Below, in pieces: positions 44,642 to 53,785 of a DNA stretch of 64,000 nucleotides. Position 1 is the stretch's first letter. Each line of letters starts with the position of its first letter. The notes under the pieces were generated by a model. The model did no database searches, was not told where the DNA came from, and was given only the letters and a program-made list of their open reading frames with translations. The stretch is taken from positions 1 to 64,000 of the forward strand of contig NZ_LMDM01000049.1 of the NCBI RefSeq assembly GCF_001425825.1. Reading direction: 5' to 3'. A program made the position numbers and the translations under genes. This DNA is from Rhizobacter sp. Root1238. Its GTDB lineage: Bacteria; Pseudomonadota; Gammaproteobacteria; Burkholderiales; Burkholderiaceae_C.

Positions 44642-45277
44642 TCACGCGCCGGGCTGCACCAGCCTGGACATAGTGTCCGCATCGTCGCCGCCCTGGGCGC
44701 GCAGCCCCGCGGCGACACCCTCGCGGTCGGCGCTCGACCGGTTCTGGCTCACCTTCCACTTGCCGACCAGCGCGTCGACCGGGATCTCGATGCCGACGAT
44801 CGCGCGCAGCAGGCCGTCGACGAAATCGGCCGGCGCGTCGGCCACCGCCCACGGCTGCGGCAGCGTGGACTCGTGGCGCTGCGTCAGCCGCGTCACCAGC
44901 GACAGCAGCCACGGCGCGTCCTCGTGCACCTGCAGCCGGCCGCGCGCCTGCACCATCACGTAGTTCCAGGTCGGCACCACCTTGCCGTGTTCCGCCTTCG
45001 TCGCGTACCAGCCCGGCGACACGTACGCCTGCGGCCCCTGGAACACCACCAGCGACGCGACATCGCGGCGCGCCGCCTGCCACAGCGGGTTGGCACGCGC
45101 GACGTGCCCGCGCAGCACCGCGCGGCCGGCCGCGTCGTGCTCCAGCAGGAAGGGCAGCGCGTTTGCCGCGAGCTCGCCGTGCGCGTCCTGCGTGACCAGC
45201 AGGCCGAACGGATGGCTGCGCACCAGCTCGTGCAGCACCTCGGGCCGGGTCTCTTCGAAATGACGGGGGGCGTACAT
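44642..45277 (-). CDS. paiB: FMN-binding negative transcriptional regulator, PaiB family
   Basis: 211 residues, the family's usual length. Typical opening 'MYAPRHFEETRPEVLHELVR', FMN-binding split-barrel core ('FGLLVTQDAHGELAANALPFLL' in outline, 'GPQAYVSPGWYATK') and the C-terminal 'KWKVSQNRSSADREGVAAGL'. PaiB proteins bind FMN and were first described as repressors of protease and sporulation genes in Bacillus; enzymatic roles are also proposed. AGGAG precedes ATG 45277. Confidence 0.9.
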   Translation of the reverse strand: MYAPRHFEETRPEVLHELVRSHPFGLLVTQDAHGELAANALPFLLEHDAAGRAVLRGHVARANPLWQAARRDVASLVVFQGPQAYVSPGWYATKAEHGKVVPTWNYVMVQARGRLQVHEDAPWLLSLVTRLTQRHESTLPQPWAVADAPADFVDGLLRAIVGIEIPVDALVGKWKVSQNRSSADREGVAAGLRAQGGDDADTMSRLVQPGA

Positions 45278-45294
45278 CGGGGGCTCCTGTGGGG

Positions 45295-45774
45295 TCAGTC
45301 GATCGTCACTGGCTCGCAGCGCACCTCGGACTTCACCGAGTTCGCGATGTAGCAGGAGGCATGCGCGGCGTGGTGCAGCCGCGCCTGTTCGGCGGCATCG
45401 GGCCGGCGCTCGCCGCCGTAGCGCACCGCCGGGTGCAGCGTGACGACGGTGACCGCGACCTGCCCCTGCGCGTTCGGCTCCATGAGGCCGACCGCCGCAT
45501 CGCGGTAGTCGTCGACCACCCAGCCGGCCTTCGCGGCGAGGCCGAGGAACCACAGCATGTGGCAGCTGGCGATCGAGGCGACGAAGGCTTCCTCCGGATC
45601 GACCGCGCTCGGGTCCGACATCGGCACCCGGACCGAATGCGGCGACGACGACCCCGGCACCGTCGCGCCGCCGTCGAAATGCCAGTCGTGCCGGCGGCTG
45701 TAGCGGTTGTCGACGAAAGGCTGGTCGCCGCGCGTCCAGTGCACTTCGGCGTGGTAGTCGTGCGGTGTGCTCAC
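45295..45774 (-). CDS. OsmC family peroxiredoxin-like protein
   Basis: 159 residues, GTG start at 45774 overlapping the stop of the upstream gene (GTGA). The two reactive cysteines of OsmC/Ohr proteins are in 'VASIASCHMLWFLGLAA' and 'HAASCYIANSVKSEV', and the N-terminal 'VHWTRG' and 'HSVRVPMSDPSAVDPEEAF' region fit. Reduces organic hydroperoxides. Coupled to the PEP-mutase-family gene. Confidence 0.9.
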   Translation of the reverse strand: MSTPHDYHAEVHWTRGDQPFVDNRYSRRHDWHFDGGATVPGSSSPHSVRVPMSDPSAVDPEEAFVASIASCHMLWFLGLAAKAGWVVDDYRDAAVGLMEPNAQGQVAVTVVTLHPAVRYGGERRPDAAEQARLHHAAHASCYIANSVKSEVRCEPVTID

Positions 45775-46559
45775 AGGCGCTCCAGGTAGCTGAAGGTGCC
45801 GCGTTCGCGCACCTCGGTGGCGGCGTCCAGCAGCCCGCGCATCGCGGCGCGGTACAGCGAGGTCGCGAGGCTGATGCGGCGCACGCCGGCGGCCTCGAGT
45901 TCGGCGACGCTGAACGACTTGCCCTTGATGCCGACCATGAAGTTCAGCGGCTTCGTCAGCGCGCTGCACACGGTGCGCACCGCGGCGAGGTCGGGCAGGC
46001 CGGGCGCGAACAGCACGTCGGCGCCGGCGCGTTCGAAGGCCTGCAGCCGGCGGATCGTGTCGTCGAGGTCGGGGCGGCCGCGCAGGAAGTTCTCGGAGCG
46101 CGCGGTCAGCACGAAGCCGCCGGGCACCGCACGGGCGGCCTCGACCGCGGCGGCGATGCGCTCGGTCGCGTGGCCGAGGTCGTACAGCGGCTTTGCGTCG
46201 TCGCCGCTCGCGTCCTCGATCGAGCCGCCGGCCAGGCCGATCGCGCCGGCGCGGCGGATCGTCTCGGCGGCATCCTGCGGCGTCGCGCCGAAGCCGTTCT
46301 CCAGGTCGGCCGACACCGGCACGTCGACCGCCTGCGCGATGGCCTGCGCATGCGCGATCGCCTCGTCGCGCGTCAGCTGGCCGTCGCGCCGGCCGGCCAC
46401 CGCGGCGGCCGCGCCGCTGGAGGTGGCGAGCGCCGCGAAGCCGAGGCCGGCCAGCGCGCGCGCCGAGCCGGCATCGAAGGCGTTGGCGATCACGAAGGCG
46501 CGCGGGCCGCGGTGCAGCGCGATGAAGCGTTCGATCTTGTCGCTGGTGGTGTCGCTCAT
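45771..46559 (-). CDS. isocitrate lyase/PEP mutase family protein
   Basis: 262 residues of the isocitrate lyase/phosphoenolpyruvate mutase superfamily: 'FVIANAFDAGSARALAGLG', metal-binding 'VPVSADLENGFG', 'GSIEDASGDD' and 'FVLTARSENFL'. The loop carrying the lyase cysteine (KKCGH) is absent, as in PEP-mutase-like or oxaloacetate-decarboxylase-like members; the substrate cannot be assigned. Starts at ATG 46559 with GGGAG upstream, and diverges from a MocR regulator gene across a shared operator region, so it is the likely regulated gene. Confidence 0.87.
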   Translation of the reverse strand: MSDTTSDKIERFIALHRGPRAFVIANAFDAGSARALAGLGFAALATSSGAAAAVAGRRDGQLTRDEAIAHAQAIAQAVDVPVSADLENGFGATPQDAAETIRRAGAIGLAGGSIEDASGDDAKPLYDLGHATERIAAAVEAARAVPGGFVLTARSENFLRGRPDLDDTIRRLQAFERAGADVLFAPGLPDLAAVRTVCSALTKPLNFMVGIKGKSFSVAELEAAGVRRISLATSLYRAAMRGLLDAATEVRERGTFSYLERL

Positions 46560-46572
46560 GGAGAGGCTCCCG

Positions 46573-46654
46573 TTCGGTTCCGGATTGGTTCCGCATCGTA
46601 GACACTGCAGAGGCTTCATGAGGAACCAATCGACCATGCCCCGAGGAACCAATC
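46573..46654. promoter_or_regulatory. MocR operator: inverted and direct copies of GGAACCAATC
   Basis: GATTGGTTCC at 46583-46592 is the inverse of GGAACCAATC at 46622-46631 and 46645-46654; the latter two are direct repeats exactly 23 bases apart. A weaker TTCGGTTCC half-site lies at 46573-46581. A direct-repeat pair plus an inverted copy is the known site plan for MocR/PdxR regulators. The rightmost copy lies inside the first codons of the regulator gene. Confidence 0.8.
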
Positions 46655-48090
46655 CGCCGGCCGCGACGCTGCGCCAGCAGGTCTACCTGCAGCTGCGTGG
46701 CGCGATCGAGCAGGGCACCTTCGCACCGGGCGCGCGGCTGCCGCCGTCGCGCGAACACGCGCTGGCGCTCGGCGTCGGGCGCAACACGGTCCTGTGGGCG
46801 CTGGAGCGGCTGCGCGCCGAGGGCTATGTGCTGGCGCGCGTCGGCGACGGCAGCTACGTCGCGCCGGGCCTCGCGGCGTTGCGCGGCGGCCGGCGCAAGG
46901 TCGCGGCCATCGTGCCGGGCGGTGCGCTGTCGCGCCGCGGCCAGGCCATCGCCGACATCGCGCTGCGCTGGCAGCCGCCGACGCAGGTGCCGGTCGCGTT
47001 TCGCATCGGTGCGCCGGCCTCCGCCGAGTTTCCGTTCGCGCTGTGGGACCGCCTCGCGCGCGACACCGCGGTGTCGCGCCGCCGCGCGCTGTCGCAGTAC
47101 ACCGACCCGGCCGGCGAGCCGGCGCTGCGCGAGGCCATCGCACAGTGGCTGCTGGTATCGCGCGGCATCCGCTGCGAGGCGTCGCAGGTGCTGGTCACGT
47201 CCGGCTCGCAACAGGGCATCGACCTGATCGGCCGGCTGCTGCTGGACCTGGGCGACGAGGTGATGGTCGAGGACCCGGGCTACCCCGGCATCCGCGCCAA
47301 CCTGCTCGGGCAGGGCGCGGTGGTGCGCCCGGTGCCGGTGGATGCCGACGGGCTGTGCATCGCGCAGGGCGCGGCGCGCTGGCCGCAGGCGCGCATGGCG
47401 GTCGTGACGCCGACGCACCAGTTCCCGCTGGGTGTGCGCATGAGCCTGGCGCGGCGGCTCGCGCTGCTCGACTGGGCGCGCACGCGGCGCGCGTGGGTCG
47501 TCGAGGACGACTACGACGGCGAGTTCCAGTACGGCGCGCACCGCATGCCGGCGCTGTGCAGCCTGCCGCAGTCGGAACGCGTGCTGTACGTCGGCACCTT
47601 CTCGAAGACGCTGCACCCGGGGCTGCGGCTGGGCTTCATCGTGATGCCGCTCGCGCTGGCGCCGGCCTTCGCCGGGGCCAAGGCCGTGACCGACCGGCAC
47701 AGCCCCGGCGCGGCGCAGGACGTGCTGGCCCGCTTCATCACCGAAGGCCACCTGCTGCGCCACCTGCGGCGCATGCGCGAGCTGTATGCGCAACGGCAGG
47801 CGCTGGTGGTGGACGCGCTGGCGAAGGCCAGCGGCGGTGCACTGCGGCTGCTGCCGAGCGAGCACGGCATGCACCTGGCGCACGAGGACGAAGCGGGTCG
47901 GGCGGACGAGCCGCTGTCGGCGCGCGCGCAGGAAGGTGGCGTCTACCTCGCGACGCTGTCGCGCTACGCGATCGAGTCGCCGAGGCGCGGGTGGCTGTTC
48001 GGCTATGCGGGGTACGACGAGGCGGCGCTGCGGGCCGCGGCGCGGACGGTGGGCCGGCTCGTCGCCCGGATGCCGATCCGGGGATCGTGA
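46636..48090 (+). CDS. MocR/PdxR-type regulator: GntR DNA-binding domain fused to aminotransferase fold
   Basis: 484 residues. A GntR winged helix (about 10-75, 'GARLPPSREHALALGVGRNTV' region) is joined by a linker to a fold-type I aminotransferase-like domain (about 105-484) with the PLP lysine in 'VGTFSKTLHPGLRLGF' and 'VVEDDYDGEFQY'. Regulates in response to PLP or an amino compound. ATG 46636 is preferred with AGGA 11 bases upstream; ATG 46618 would add six residues. Its promoter region contains repeated operator sites shared with the divergent PEP-mutase-family operon. Confidence 0.93.
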   Translation: MPRGTNPPAATLRQQVYLQLRGAIEQGTFAPGARLPPSREHALALGVGRNTVLWALERLRAEGYVLARVGDGSYVAPGLAALRGGRRKVAAIVPGGALSRRGQAIADIALRWQPPTQVPVAFRIGAPASAEFPFALWDRLARDTAVSRRRALSQYTDPAGEPALREAIAQWLLVSRGIRCEASQVLVTSGSQQGIDLIGRLLLDLGDEVMVEDPGYPGIRANLLGQGAVVRPVPVDADGLCIAQGAARWPQARMAVVTPTHQFPLGVRMSLARRLALLDWARTRRAWVVEDDYDGEFQYGAHRMPALCSLPQSERVLYVGTFSKTLHPGLRLGFIVMPLALAPAFAGAKAVTDRHSPGAAQDVLARFITEGHLLRHLRRMRELYAQRQALVVDALAKASGGALRLLPSEHGMHLAHEDEAGRADEPLSARAQEGGVYLATLSRYAIESPRRGWLFGYAGYDEAALRAAARTVGRLVARMPIRGS

Positions 48091-48120
48091 CCCCGACCCC
48101 GGATTGGCATCCGGGCTGCC

Positions 48121-50613
48121 TCAATGCAGCGTGATCGCCACGTCGGGCCCCTTGCCGAGCGTCACCGTCATCGCCTGGCGCGTGCTCCAGCCGGTCGACC
48201 AGCGCGCGAACTCGGCGGCCGGCATCGGGCGGCCCATGTGGAAGCCCTGGGCCTCGTCACAGGCCAGTTCGCGCAGCAGTTCCCAGACCTGCGCGTTCTC
48301 GACGCCCTCGGCCACCACCGTCAGCCCGAGGCCGTGCGCCAGGTCGATCGTCGAGCGCACGATGCGCGCATCGTCGAGGTCCTTCTCCATGTTCAGCACG
48401 AAGGACTTGTCGATCTTCAGCTCGTCCACCGGCAGCCGCTTCAGGTACGCGAGCGACGAATAGCCGGTGCCGAAATCGTCGATCGACAGCCGGAAGCCGA
48501 GCGCGCTCAGCTTGTCGAGCGTGGCCTGCGCGCGCTGCGGGTCGTCCATGATCGCGCTTTCGGTGATCTCGAGGCAGAAGGCCTCGGCCGGCACCGAATG
48601 CCGCACCAGCAGCGCATCGAACTTCTGCGGCAGCTCGGGGTCGAGCAGGTCGCGCGTCGACAGGTTGACCGAGATCGTCAGCGTCTGGCCGCCGTCGTGC
48701 AGCCGCTTCCACATCTGCGCGGTCTGCTCGAAGATCCACAGCGTCAGCACGCGGATGAAGCCGGTCTGCTCGGCGAACGGGATGAATTCCACCGGCGGCA
48801 CCAGGCCGCGGCGCGGGTGCTGCCAGCGCACCAGCGCCTCGGCGCCGACGACGCGCGCATTGCCGAGCGCGAGCTTGGGCTGCAGGTACAGCCGCAGCTC
48901 GTCGTGGTCGACCGCATGGCGCAGCTCGCTCAGCAGCGACAGCGTCTGCGAGCTGGCGGCGTCGAGCGCCGGGTCGTAGACCATCGGGCCGTCGTGGCGG
49001 CGCTTCGCGGTGTACATCGCTACCTCAGCGCGGCTCAGCAGCACGTCGGCATCGCCGGCATGCAGCGGCCAGTTTGCAAGGCCCAGGCTCGCGCTGATGT
49101 CGACCGTCTGGTCCTCCAGCGTCAATGCCGCGTCGAAGGCCTGCTGGATGCGTCTGGCGACGGTGCCGGTCAACGCCAGGTCGGTGGCGGGATCGAGCCC
49201 GGCCAGCAGCACCGCGAATTCGTCGCCGCCCAGCCGTGCGACCAGGTCGCCGCCGCGCACCGCCTGCTGCGTCAGCCGCTCGGCCACGCCGCGCAGCAGC
49301 AGGTCGCCGAAGCGATAGCCGAGCACGTCGTTGACATGCTTGAAGCGGTCGAGGTCGAGCATGATCACCGAGACGCTGCGGCCGTTCTTCCCGGCGGCGA
49401 CGATCGCATCGCGCACCGCGTTGCGGAACTGCACGCGGTTCGGCAGCGCGGTCAGCGGATCCCAGTACGCGAGCTTCAGGATCTCGTCCTGCTGCTCGCC
49501 GATGTTCTCGCGCATGCGCTCGAATGCGCGGGCCACGTCGCCGAGCTCGTCGCTGCGGGTGAGGCCGCGCAGCGGCGTCGAGTAGTCGCCGGCCCCCAGC
49601 CGTTCGGCCGCGGTGGCCAGGCGGCGCAGCGGCGTCGTCACGTGGCGCGCGGTCAGCACGCTGCCGATGCCGAACACCAGCACGCCGACCAGCGTCAGCG
49701 CGGCCAGGCCCAGCTGCAGCTGGCGGTACGGCGCGACCGCGTCGTCGACCGAGCGCAGCAGCAGCGCCGAGACGGCGGCACCGTCGTGTTCGGCCAGCAT
49801 CACGGTGCGGCCGCTGTATTCGTTGTCGAGCAGGCTCAGTGTCAGTGCGGCCGAACTGGCGGGCAGGGCGTCGCCGCTCACCCGGTCCAGCGACAAGGCC
49901 GCCTGCTTCTCCAGCGCATCGCGCGTCGCCGGCGGCAGCGTCGAGACTGCGGTGGACCACTTCGATGCCGCGTTCGTGCGCACCTGCAGGCTGACCTGCA
50001 GCGACGACAGCGCATGCATGTCGTCGACCAGCCGCTGGTCGATCGGGAAGCCCATCAGCACCCAGCCGACCACGACCGGCGCGCGCATCGGCACCATCAC
50101 CAGCTGGAACGGGCGTTGGCCGAGCACGACGATCTCGCTGGCGCGCTTCGACGCGAGCGCCCGCGCGGCCAGCCGCTGCGTGACCGGCAGCAGCTCCTGC
50201 AGCCCGGGCTGCGCGGCGGCGCGCAGCTGGAATTCGGTGTCGAGCAGCGCGGTGACGGTGGCGCCGATGCGTTCGCCGTGGTTGGCCAGCACCGACGCGG
50301 TGGTGTCCGCGTCGTTGCTGCTGACGGCGGCACGGAAGCCGTAGTCGGCCGCCAGCAGGCTCGCGCCTTCGGCGAGCTTCTGCGCGTTCTGGTCGAGCAC
50401 GCGAGTCAGCACGCGTTCGCCGACCTGCAGCTCTTCGGTGATCGAGGCGCGTGCGTTGCGGTCGATGCTGGCGCGGATCGCGAAGAAGCTGGCGGCCTGG
50501 ACGATCAGCAGCAGCCCGAGGAACAGCACGACGATGCGCGTGCCGAGCGAGCTGCCGATCCAGTGCGGCCACCGGGTCGGGCGCAGCAGCTCGCGCAGCG
50601 GGGTCGGCGTCAT
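48121..50613 (-). CDS. membrane sensor with HAMP, GGDEF and EAL domains
   Basis: 830 residues. A first span (about 23-44), a periplasmic sensor of about 250 residues, a second span (about 300-322), HAMP, then GGDEF (about 385-545) with intact 'RLGGDEFAVLL' and EAL (about 565-815) with 'GAEALVRWQHP', 'CLEITESAIMDD', 'SIDDFGTGYSSLAYLK' and 'EGVENAQ'. All key phosphodiesterase residues look present, so it may both make and break cyclic di-GMP. Its ATG overlaps the stop of the copper-type protein gene upstream (ATGA). Converges with the MocR gene. Confidence 0.93.
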   Translation of the reverse strand: MTPTPLRELLRPTRWPHWIGSSLGTRIVVLFLGLLLIVQAASFFAIRASIDRNARASITEELQVGERVLTRVLDQNAQKLAEGASLLAADYGFRAAVSSNDADTTASVLANHGERIGATVTALLDTEFQLRAAAQPGLQELLPVTQRLAARALASKRASEIVVLGQRPFQLVMVPMRAPVVVGWVLMGFPIDQRLVDDMHALSSLQVSLQVRTNAASKWSTAVSTLPPATRDALEKQAALSLDRVSGDALPASSAALTLSLLDNEYSGRTVMLAEHDGAAVSALLLRSVDDAVAPYRQLQLGLAALTLVGVLVFGIGSVLTARHVTTPLRRLATAAERLGAGDYSTPLRGLTRSDELGDVARAFERMRENIGEQQDEILKLAYWDPLTALPNRVQFRNAVRDAIVAAGKNGRSVSVIMLDLDRFKHVNDVLGYRFGDLLLRGVAERLTQQAVRGGDLVARLGGDEFAVLLAGLDPATDLALTGTVARRIQQAFDAALTLEDQTVDISASLGLANWPLHAGDADVLLSRAEVAMYTAKRRHDGPMVYDPALDAASSQTLSLLSELRHAVDHDELRLYLQPKLALGNARVVGAEALVRWQHPRRGLVPPVEFIPFAEQTGFIRVLTLWIFEQTAQMWKRLHDGGQTLTISVNLSTRDLLDPELPQKFDALLVRHSVPAEAFCLEITESAIMDDPQRAQATLDKLSALGFRLSIDDFGTGYSSLAYLKRLPVDELKIDKSFVLNMEKDLDDARIVRSTIDLAHGLGLTVVAEGVENAQVWELLRELACDEAQGFHMGRPMPAAEFARWSTGWSTRQAMTVTLGKGPDVAITLH

Positions 50614-51239
50614 GGCGCGCCTCCTGCGGTCACCGGCAACTGGATGCCGGCGCTGGTGTCGGCCGGGCCGATCGCGAGCGCCTGCGGCGCGAGCTCCTGG
50701 CCGGGTGCGACGCCGGCATGCCAGCCGCGCAGCCGGTAGCTGCCGGGCGGGACGCCTTCGACGCGGGCGCGGCCGTCGGCACCGGTGCGGGCGAAGTACG
50801 GCGTGTCGACGACGACGACCCAGGCGCTCATCCGGTCGTGGATGTTGCAGCCGAGCACCGCGGCGCCGGGCTGGTCGAACACCACCGGCGCGCTCGGCAC
50901 GCCGGCGTAGAGCTTCAGCTCGAAGGTCTTGACCGGTGAGAACGAGTAGACGTGGTGGCGAACGGTGTCGAAGTTCGGGAAGGTGACCGGCGTGCCGACC
51001 GTGACGACGGTCAGCGACGGGTGGAACTGGCGCTTGCTCTGCGAGATCTCGATGCCGGCCATCGGCTTGACGGCGGCCTTGCCGCTGACCGGCTCCAGCA
51101 TCACCACCGCGTCGACCAGCGCGCGGCCGGCCGGATCGGTCACCGCGACGTTGACGGCGGCCCCGTGCGCGGCGGCGGCCAGCGACAGTGCGACAGCACA
51201 GAGGCCGTGTCGGATCGGGGACGAAGGGCGCAAACGCAT
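50610..51239 (-). CDS. periplasmic blue-copper (plastocyanin-like) protein, 'methylamine utilization' type
   Basis: 209 residues with a signal peptide ending 'AAAHGAAVN' (about residue 27). A type 1 copper site is suggested by 'DTVRHHVYSFSPVKTFE' (His), and 'LGCNIHDRMSAWV' giving Cys, His and Met. A carboxypeptidase-regulatory-like strand region follows ('GVPPGSYRLRGWHAG'). Often annotated methylamine utilization protein, although no methylamine dehydrogenase is here. Coupled by a four-base overlap to the GGDEF/EAL sensor, suggesting a periplasmic copper or redox input. Start ATG 51239. Confidence 0.82.
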   Translation of the reverse strand: MRLRPSSPIRHGLCAVALSLAAAAHGAAVNVAVTDPAGRALVDAVVMLEPVSGKAAVKPMAGIEISQSKRQFHPSLTVVTVGTPVTFPNFDTVRHHVYSFSPVKTFELKLYAGVPSAPVVFDQPGAAVLGCNIHDRMSAWVVVVDTPYFARTGADGRARVEGVPPGSYRLRGWHAGVAPGQELAPQALAIGPADTSAGIQLPVTAGGAP

Positions 51240-51463
51240 GGTGGGTCGGAGGTCGGGGTCGGTGAGCGATCGGTGCGGCACACGCCGCACCGCCTTCGGA
51301 TATCGGCGGGCGGCCGACCGACTGAAGCCGGTGCCGGCGGCCCGTGCGGTGCATCACGCTTCGGATGGCCGCAGGCGCCGGGTCAGCAAACGCTTACGTT
51401 TTGGGTGTGTCGCTTGGCCCGGTCGCGTTTAGGCTGTGAAATCCCTGGCTTCGGATTCAGATC

Positions 51464-52036
51464 TTGTCGACCTCCTCACGACGCGCCCGCTTGGTGGCGC
51501 CCTGGTTGATGTTCATCGCCGCCTGCGGCGGCAGCGGCGACTCCGGCACGGCCGACGCCGCCCCGGTGGCGCCCGTGCCCGCCCCGGCCGCCTCCGGCAC
51601 CTGCGACATCCCGGATTTCAATGCACAGATGCTGGCGCGCATCAACGCCTTCCGCGCGAGCGCGCAAAGCTGCGGCAGCTCAGGCAACTTTCCGGCGGCA
51701 CCGGCGCTGGCCTGGAACGAGAAGCTGACGCAGGCCGCCGCCGGCCATTCGCAGGACATGGCGACGAAGAACTATTTCTCGCACGATAGCCAGGACGGCC
51801 GCAGCTTTGGCGACCGCATCACCGCCGCGGGCTACAGCTGGAGCGCGATCGGCGAGAACATCGCCGCCGGCCAGAACAGCATCGACAGCGTGATGACCAG
51901 CTGGCAGAACAGCGCCGGCCACTGCGCCAACCTGATGAGCAAGAGCTTCACGCAGGTCGGCGTGGCCTGCGTGCCCGGCGCGTCGGGAGCCGCGTACAGC
52001 CGCTACTGGACGATGGACCTCGGCAAGCCCAGGTGA
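51464..52036 (+). CDS. CAP-domain (SCP/PR1-like) lipoprotein
   Basis: 190 residues. TTG 51464 or GTG 51494 is the start; both give a lipobox 'FIAACGGS'. The CAP domain (about 50-190) has 'MLARINAFRASAQSCGSSG', 'AAGHSQDMATKNYFSH', 'AIGENIAAGQ' and 'SAGHCANLMSKSFTQVGVAC', with the family's histidine and glutamate cavity residues and likely disulfides. Bacterial CAP proteins are surface or secreted with poorly known roles. It is alone on its strand; the 224-base region before it shows no clear promoter. Confidence 0.85.
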   Translation: MSTSSRRARLVAPWLMFIAACGGSGDSGTADAAPVAPVPAPAASGTCDIPDFNAQMLARINAFRASAQSCGSSGNFPAAPALAWNEKLTQAAAGHSQDMATKNYFSHDSQDGRSFGDRITAAGYSWSAIGENIAAGQNSIDSVMTSWQNSAGHCANLMSKSFTQVGVACVPGASGAAYSRYWTMDLGKPR

Positions 52037-52043
52037 CCGCGCC

Positions 52044-53165
52044 TCAGGCGGCGCTGGCGATCACGCCGCCGCCGAGGCAGACCTCGCCGTCGTACAGCAC
52101 GGCCGACTGGCCCGGCGTCACCGCCCACTGCGCGGCGCCGAAATTCAGGCTGAACGCCGCCGCGCCGCCGCCGTCGAGCACGCAGCCTGCATCGGCCTGG
52201 CGATAACGCGTCTTCGCGGCCATCGCGCCGGCGTGCGGCGGCGCGCCGGCCACCCAGCTCGCGTCGTCGGCCGTCAGCGCATGCGATTGCAGCCACGGGT
52301 GGTCGTGGCCCTGCACCGCATACAGCGTGTTGGCCGCCATGTCCTTGCGGGCGACGAACCACGGCGCGTGCTCGCTGCCGCCCTTCATCGCGCCCTTGTC
52401 CTTCAGCCCGCCGATGCCGATGCCCTTGCGCTGGCCCAGCGTGTAGAACGACAGCCCGACGTGCTCGCCGATCACGCGGCCGCGGTCGTCCTTGATCGGG
52501 CCGGGCCGGTTCGACAGGTAGCGGTTCAGGAACTCGCGGAACGGGCGTTCGCCGATGAAGCAGATGCCGGTGGAATCCTTCTTGGCCGCGTTCGGCAGCG
52601 CGATCTCGGCGGCGATGCGACGCACCTCGGTCTTCGGCAGTTCGCCGACCGGGAACAGCGTCTTGCTCAGCTGTGCCTGGTTCAGCCGGTGCAGGAAGTA
52701 GCTCTGGTCTTTCAGCGGGTCCAGCCCCTTCAGCAGCTCGAAGCGGCCGTCGCGTTCGCGCACGCGAGCGTAATGGCCGGTCGCGATCTTCTCGGCGCCC
52801 AGGCGCATCGCATGGTCGAGGAAGGCCTTGAACTTGATCTCGGCGTTGCACAGCACGTCGGGGTTCGGCGTGCGGCCGGCCTGGTACTCGCGCAGGAATT
52901 CGGCGAAGACCCGGTCCTTGTAGTCGGCCGCGAAGTTCACATGCTCGATCTCGATGCCCAGCACGTCGGCCACGCTCGCGGCGTCGAGGAAGTCCTGGCG
53001 CGTCGAGCAGTACTCGCTGTCGTCGTCGTCTTCCCAGTTCTTCATGAAGATGCCGATGACCTCGTGCCCCTGCTGCTTCAGCAGGTGGGCACTGACGGCG
53101 GAATCGACGCCGCCGGACAGTCCGACGACGATGCGTTGCTTCTTCACTTCAGGCTCGCTCGACAA
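52044..53165 (-). CDS. mnmA: tRNA 2-thiouridine(34) synthase MnmA
   Basis: 373 residues. PP-loop '[17 protein letters not shown]', catalytic cysteine in '[17 protein letters not shown]' and second cysteine in '[16 protein letters not shown]', with a C-terminal beta-barrel. It adds sulfur to U34 of tRNA Lys, Glu and Gln. The start overlaps the end of the NUDIX gene by 17 bases. Confidence 0.96.
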   Translation of the reverse strand: MSSEPEVKKQRIVVGLSGGVDSAVSAHLLKQQGHEVIGIFMKNWEDDDDSEYCSTRQDFLDAASVADVLGIEIEHVNFAADYKDRVFAEFLREYQAGRTPNPDVLCNAEIKFKAFLDHAMRLGAEKIATGHYARVRERDGRFELLKGLDPLKDQSYFLHRLNQAQLSKTLFPVGELPKTEVRRIAAEIALPNAAKKDSTGICFIGERPFREFLNRYLSNRPGPIKDDRGRVIGEHVGLSFYTLGQRKGIGIGGLKDKGAMKGGSEHAPWFVARKDMAANTLYAVQGHDHPWLQSHALTADDASWVAGAPPHAGAMAAKTRYRQADAGCVLDGGGAAAFSLNFGAAQWAVTPGQSAVLYDGEVCLGGGVIASAA

Positions 53166-53646
53166 GGGGAGGCACGAAGACCGACTCGTCGGTCGTGATG
53201 AGGGACAGCGGGAAGTTCACGCCCGCCAGGTGGTCTTCGACGCAGCGCAGCAGCAGCGGGCTGCGGTGCCGGTGCGCGCTCGCGCGGATCTCGTCGGGCG
53301 TCATCCACAGCGCCCGCACGATGCCGGTGTCGAGCGCGCGCGACGCGTCGGGCTCGCCGACCGTGCCGCGGAACGCGATGCGCAGGTAGGTGGTGTCGCG
53401 CCCGGTGCCGGCGCGCTGCGTGCGCGACAGGTAGATGCCGACGATGCCGGTCGGCACGAACGCCCGTGCGGTCTCTTCGAGCGCTTCGCGCACCACGCCC
53501 TGCAGCGGCGATTCGCCCGGATCGAGGTGCCCGGCGGGGTTGTTCAGGCACAGCCCGTCGGACGTGTGCTCCTCCACCAGCAGGAAGCGGCCCAGGTGTT
53601 CGACGATCGCGGCAACGGTGACGCTGGGTTTCCAACGGGAGGACAT
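53149..53646 (-). CDS. NUDIX hydrolase
   Basis: 165 residues. The Nudix box is complete: '[25 protein letters not shown]' in outline, with the REALEE core; the overall sequence resembles the phosphatase NudJ, a thiamine- and nucleotide-diphosphate hydrolase usually next to mnmA. Start ATG 53646 (MSSRWKP). It overlaps the following mnmA gene by 17 bases, so the pair is co-translated. Confidence 0.9.
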   Translation of the reverse strand: MSSRWKPSVTVAAIVEHLGRFLLVEEHTSDGLCLNNPAGHLDPGESPLQGVVREALEETARAFVPTGIVGIYLSRTQRAGTGRDTTYLRIAFRGTVGEPDASRALDTGIVRALWMTPDEIRASAHRHRSPLLLRCVEDHLAGVNFPLSLITTDESVFVPPLVERA

Positions 53647-53703
53647 CCGGCTGATTTTAAGGGCGGGTGTTGTGGCCCTGCATCGCGTGAGGGCGTGTGC
53701 CGG

Positions 53704-53738
53704 TTGTGAGCGCGAAAGCTTTGTGTAAGCTCTCGCGC
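53704..53738 (+). promoter_or_regulatory. promoter with 11-bp inverted repeat upstream of pntAA
   Basis: TTGTGA (53704-53709) and TAAGCT (53726-53731) are a possible -35/-10 pair 16 bases apart. Across them, GCGCGAAAGCT (53710-53720) and AGCTCTCGCGC (53728-53738) form an inverted repeat with one mismatch and a 7-base centre. The overlap suggests a repressor site for the transhydrogenase operon, or a stem in the leader. Confidence 0.5.
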
Positions 53739-53785
53739 GGGTCGCAGCACACCTGCACCACAACAACGCACCCGAGGAGTCCGCC

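Noticed and set aside
50610-51239. Methylamine oxidation locus
   Set aside because: Only the copper-type protein carries that label; no methylamine dehydrogenase genes are present.
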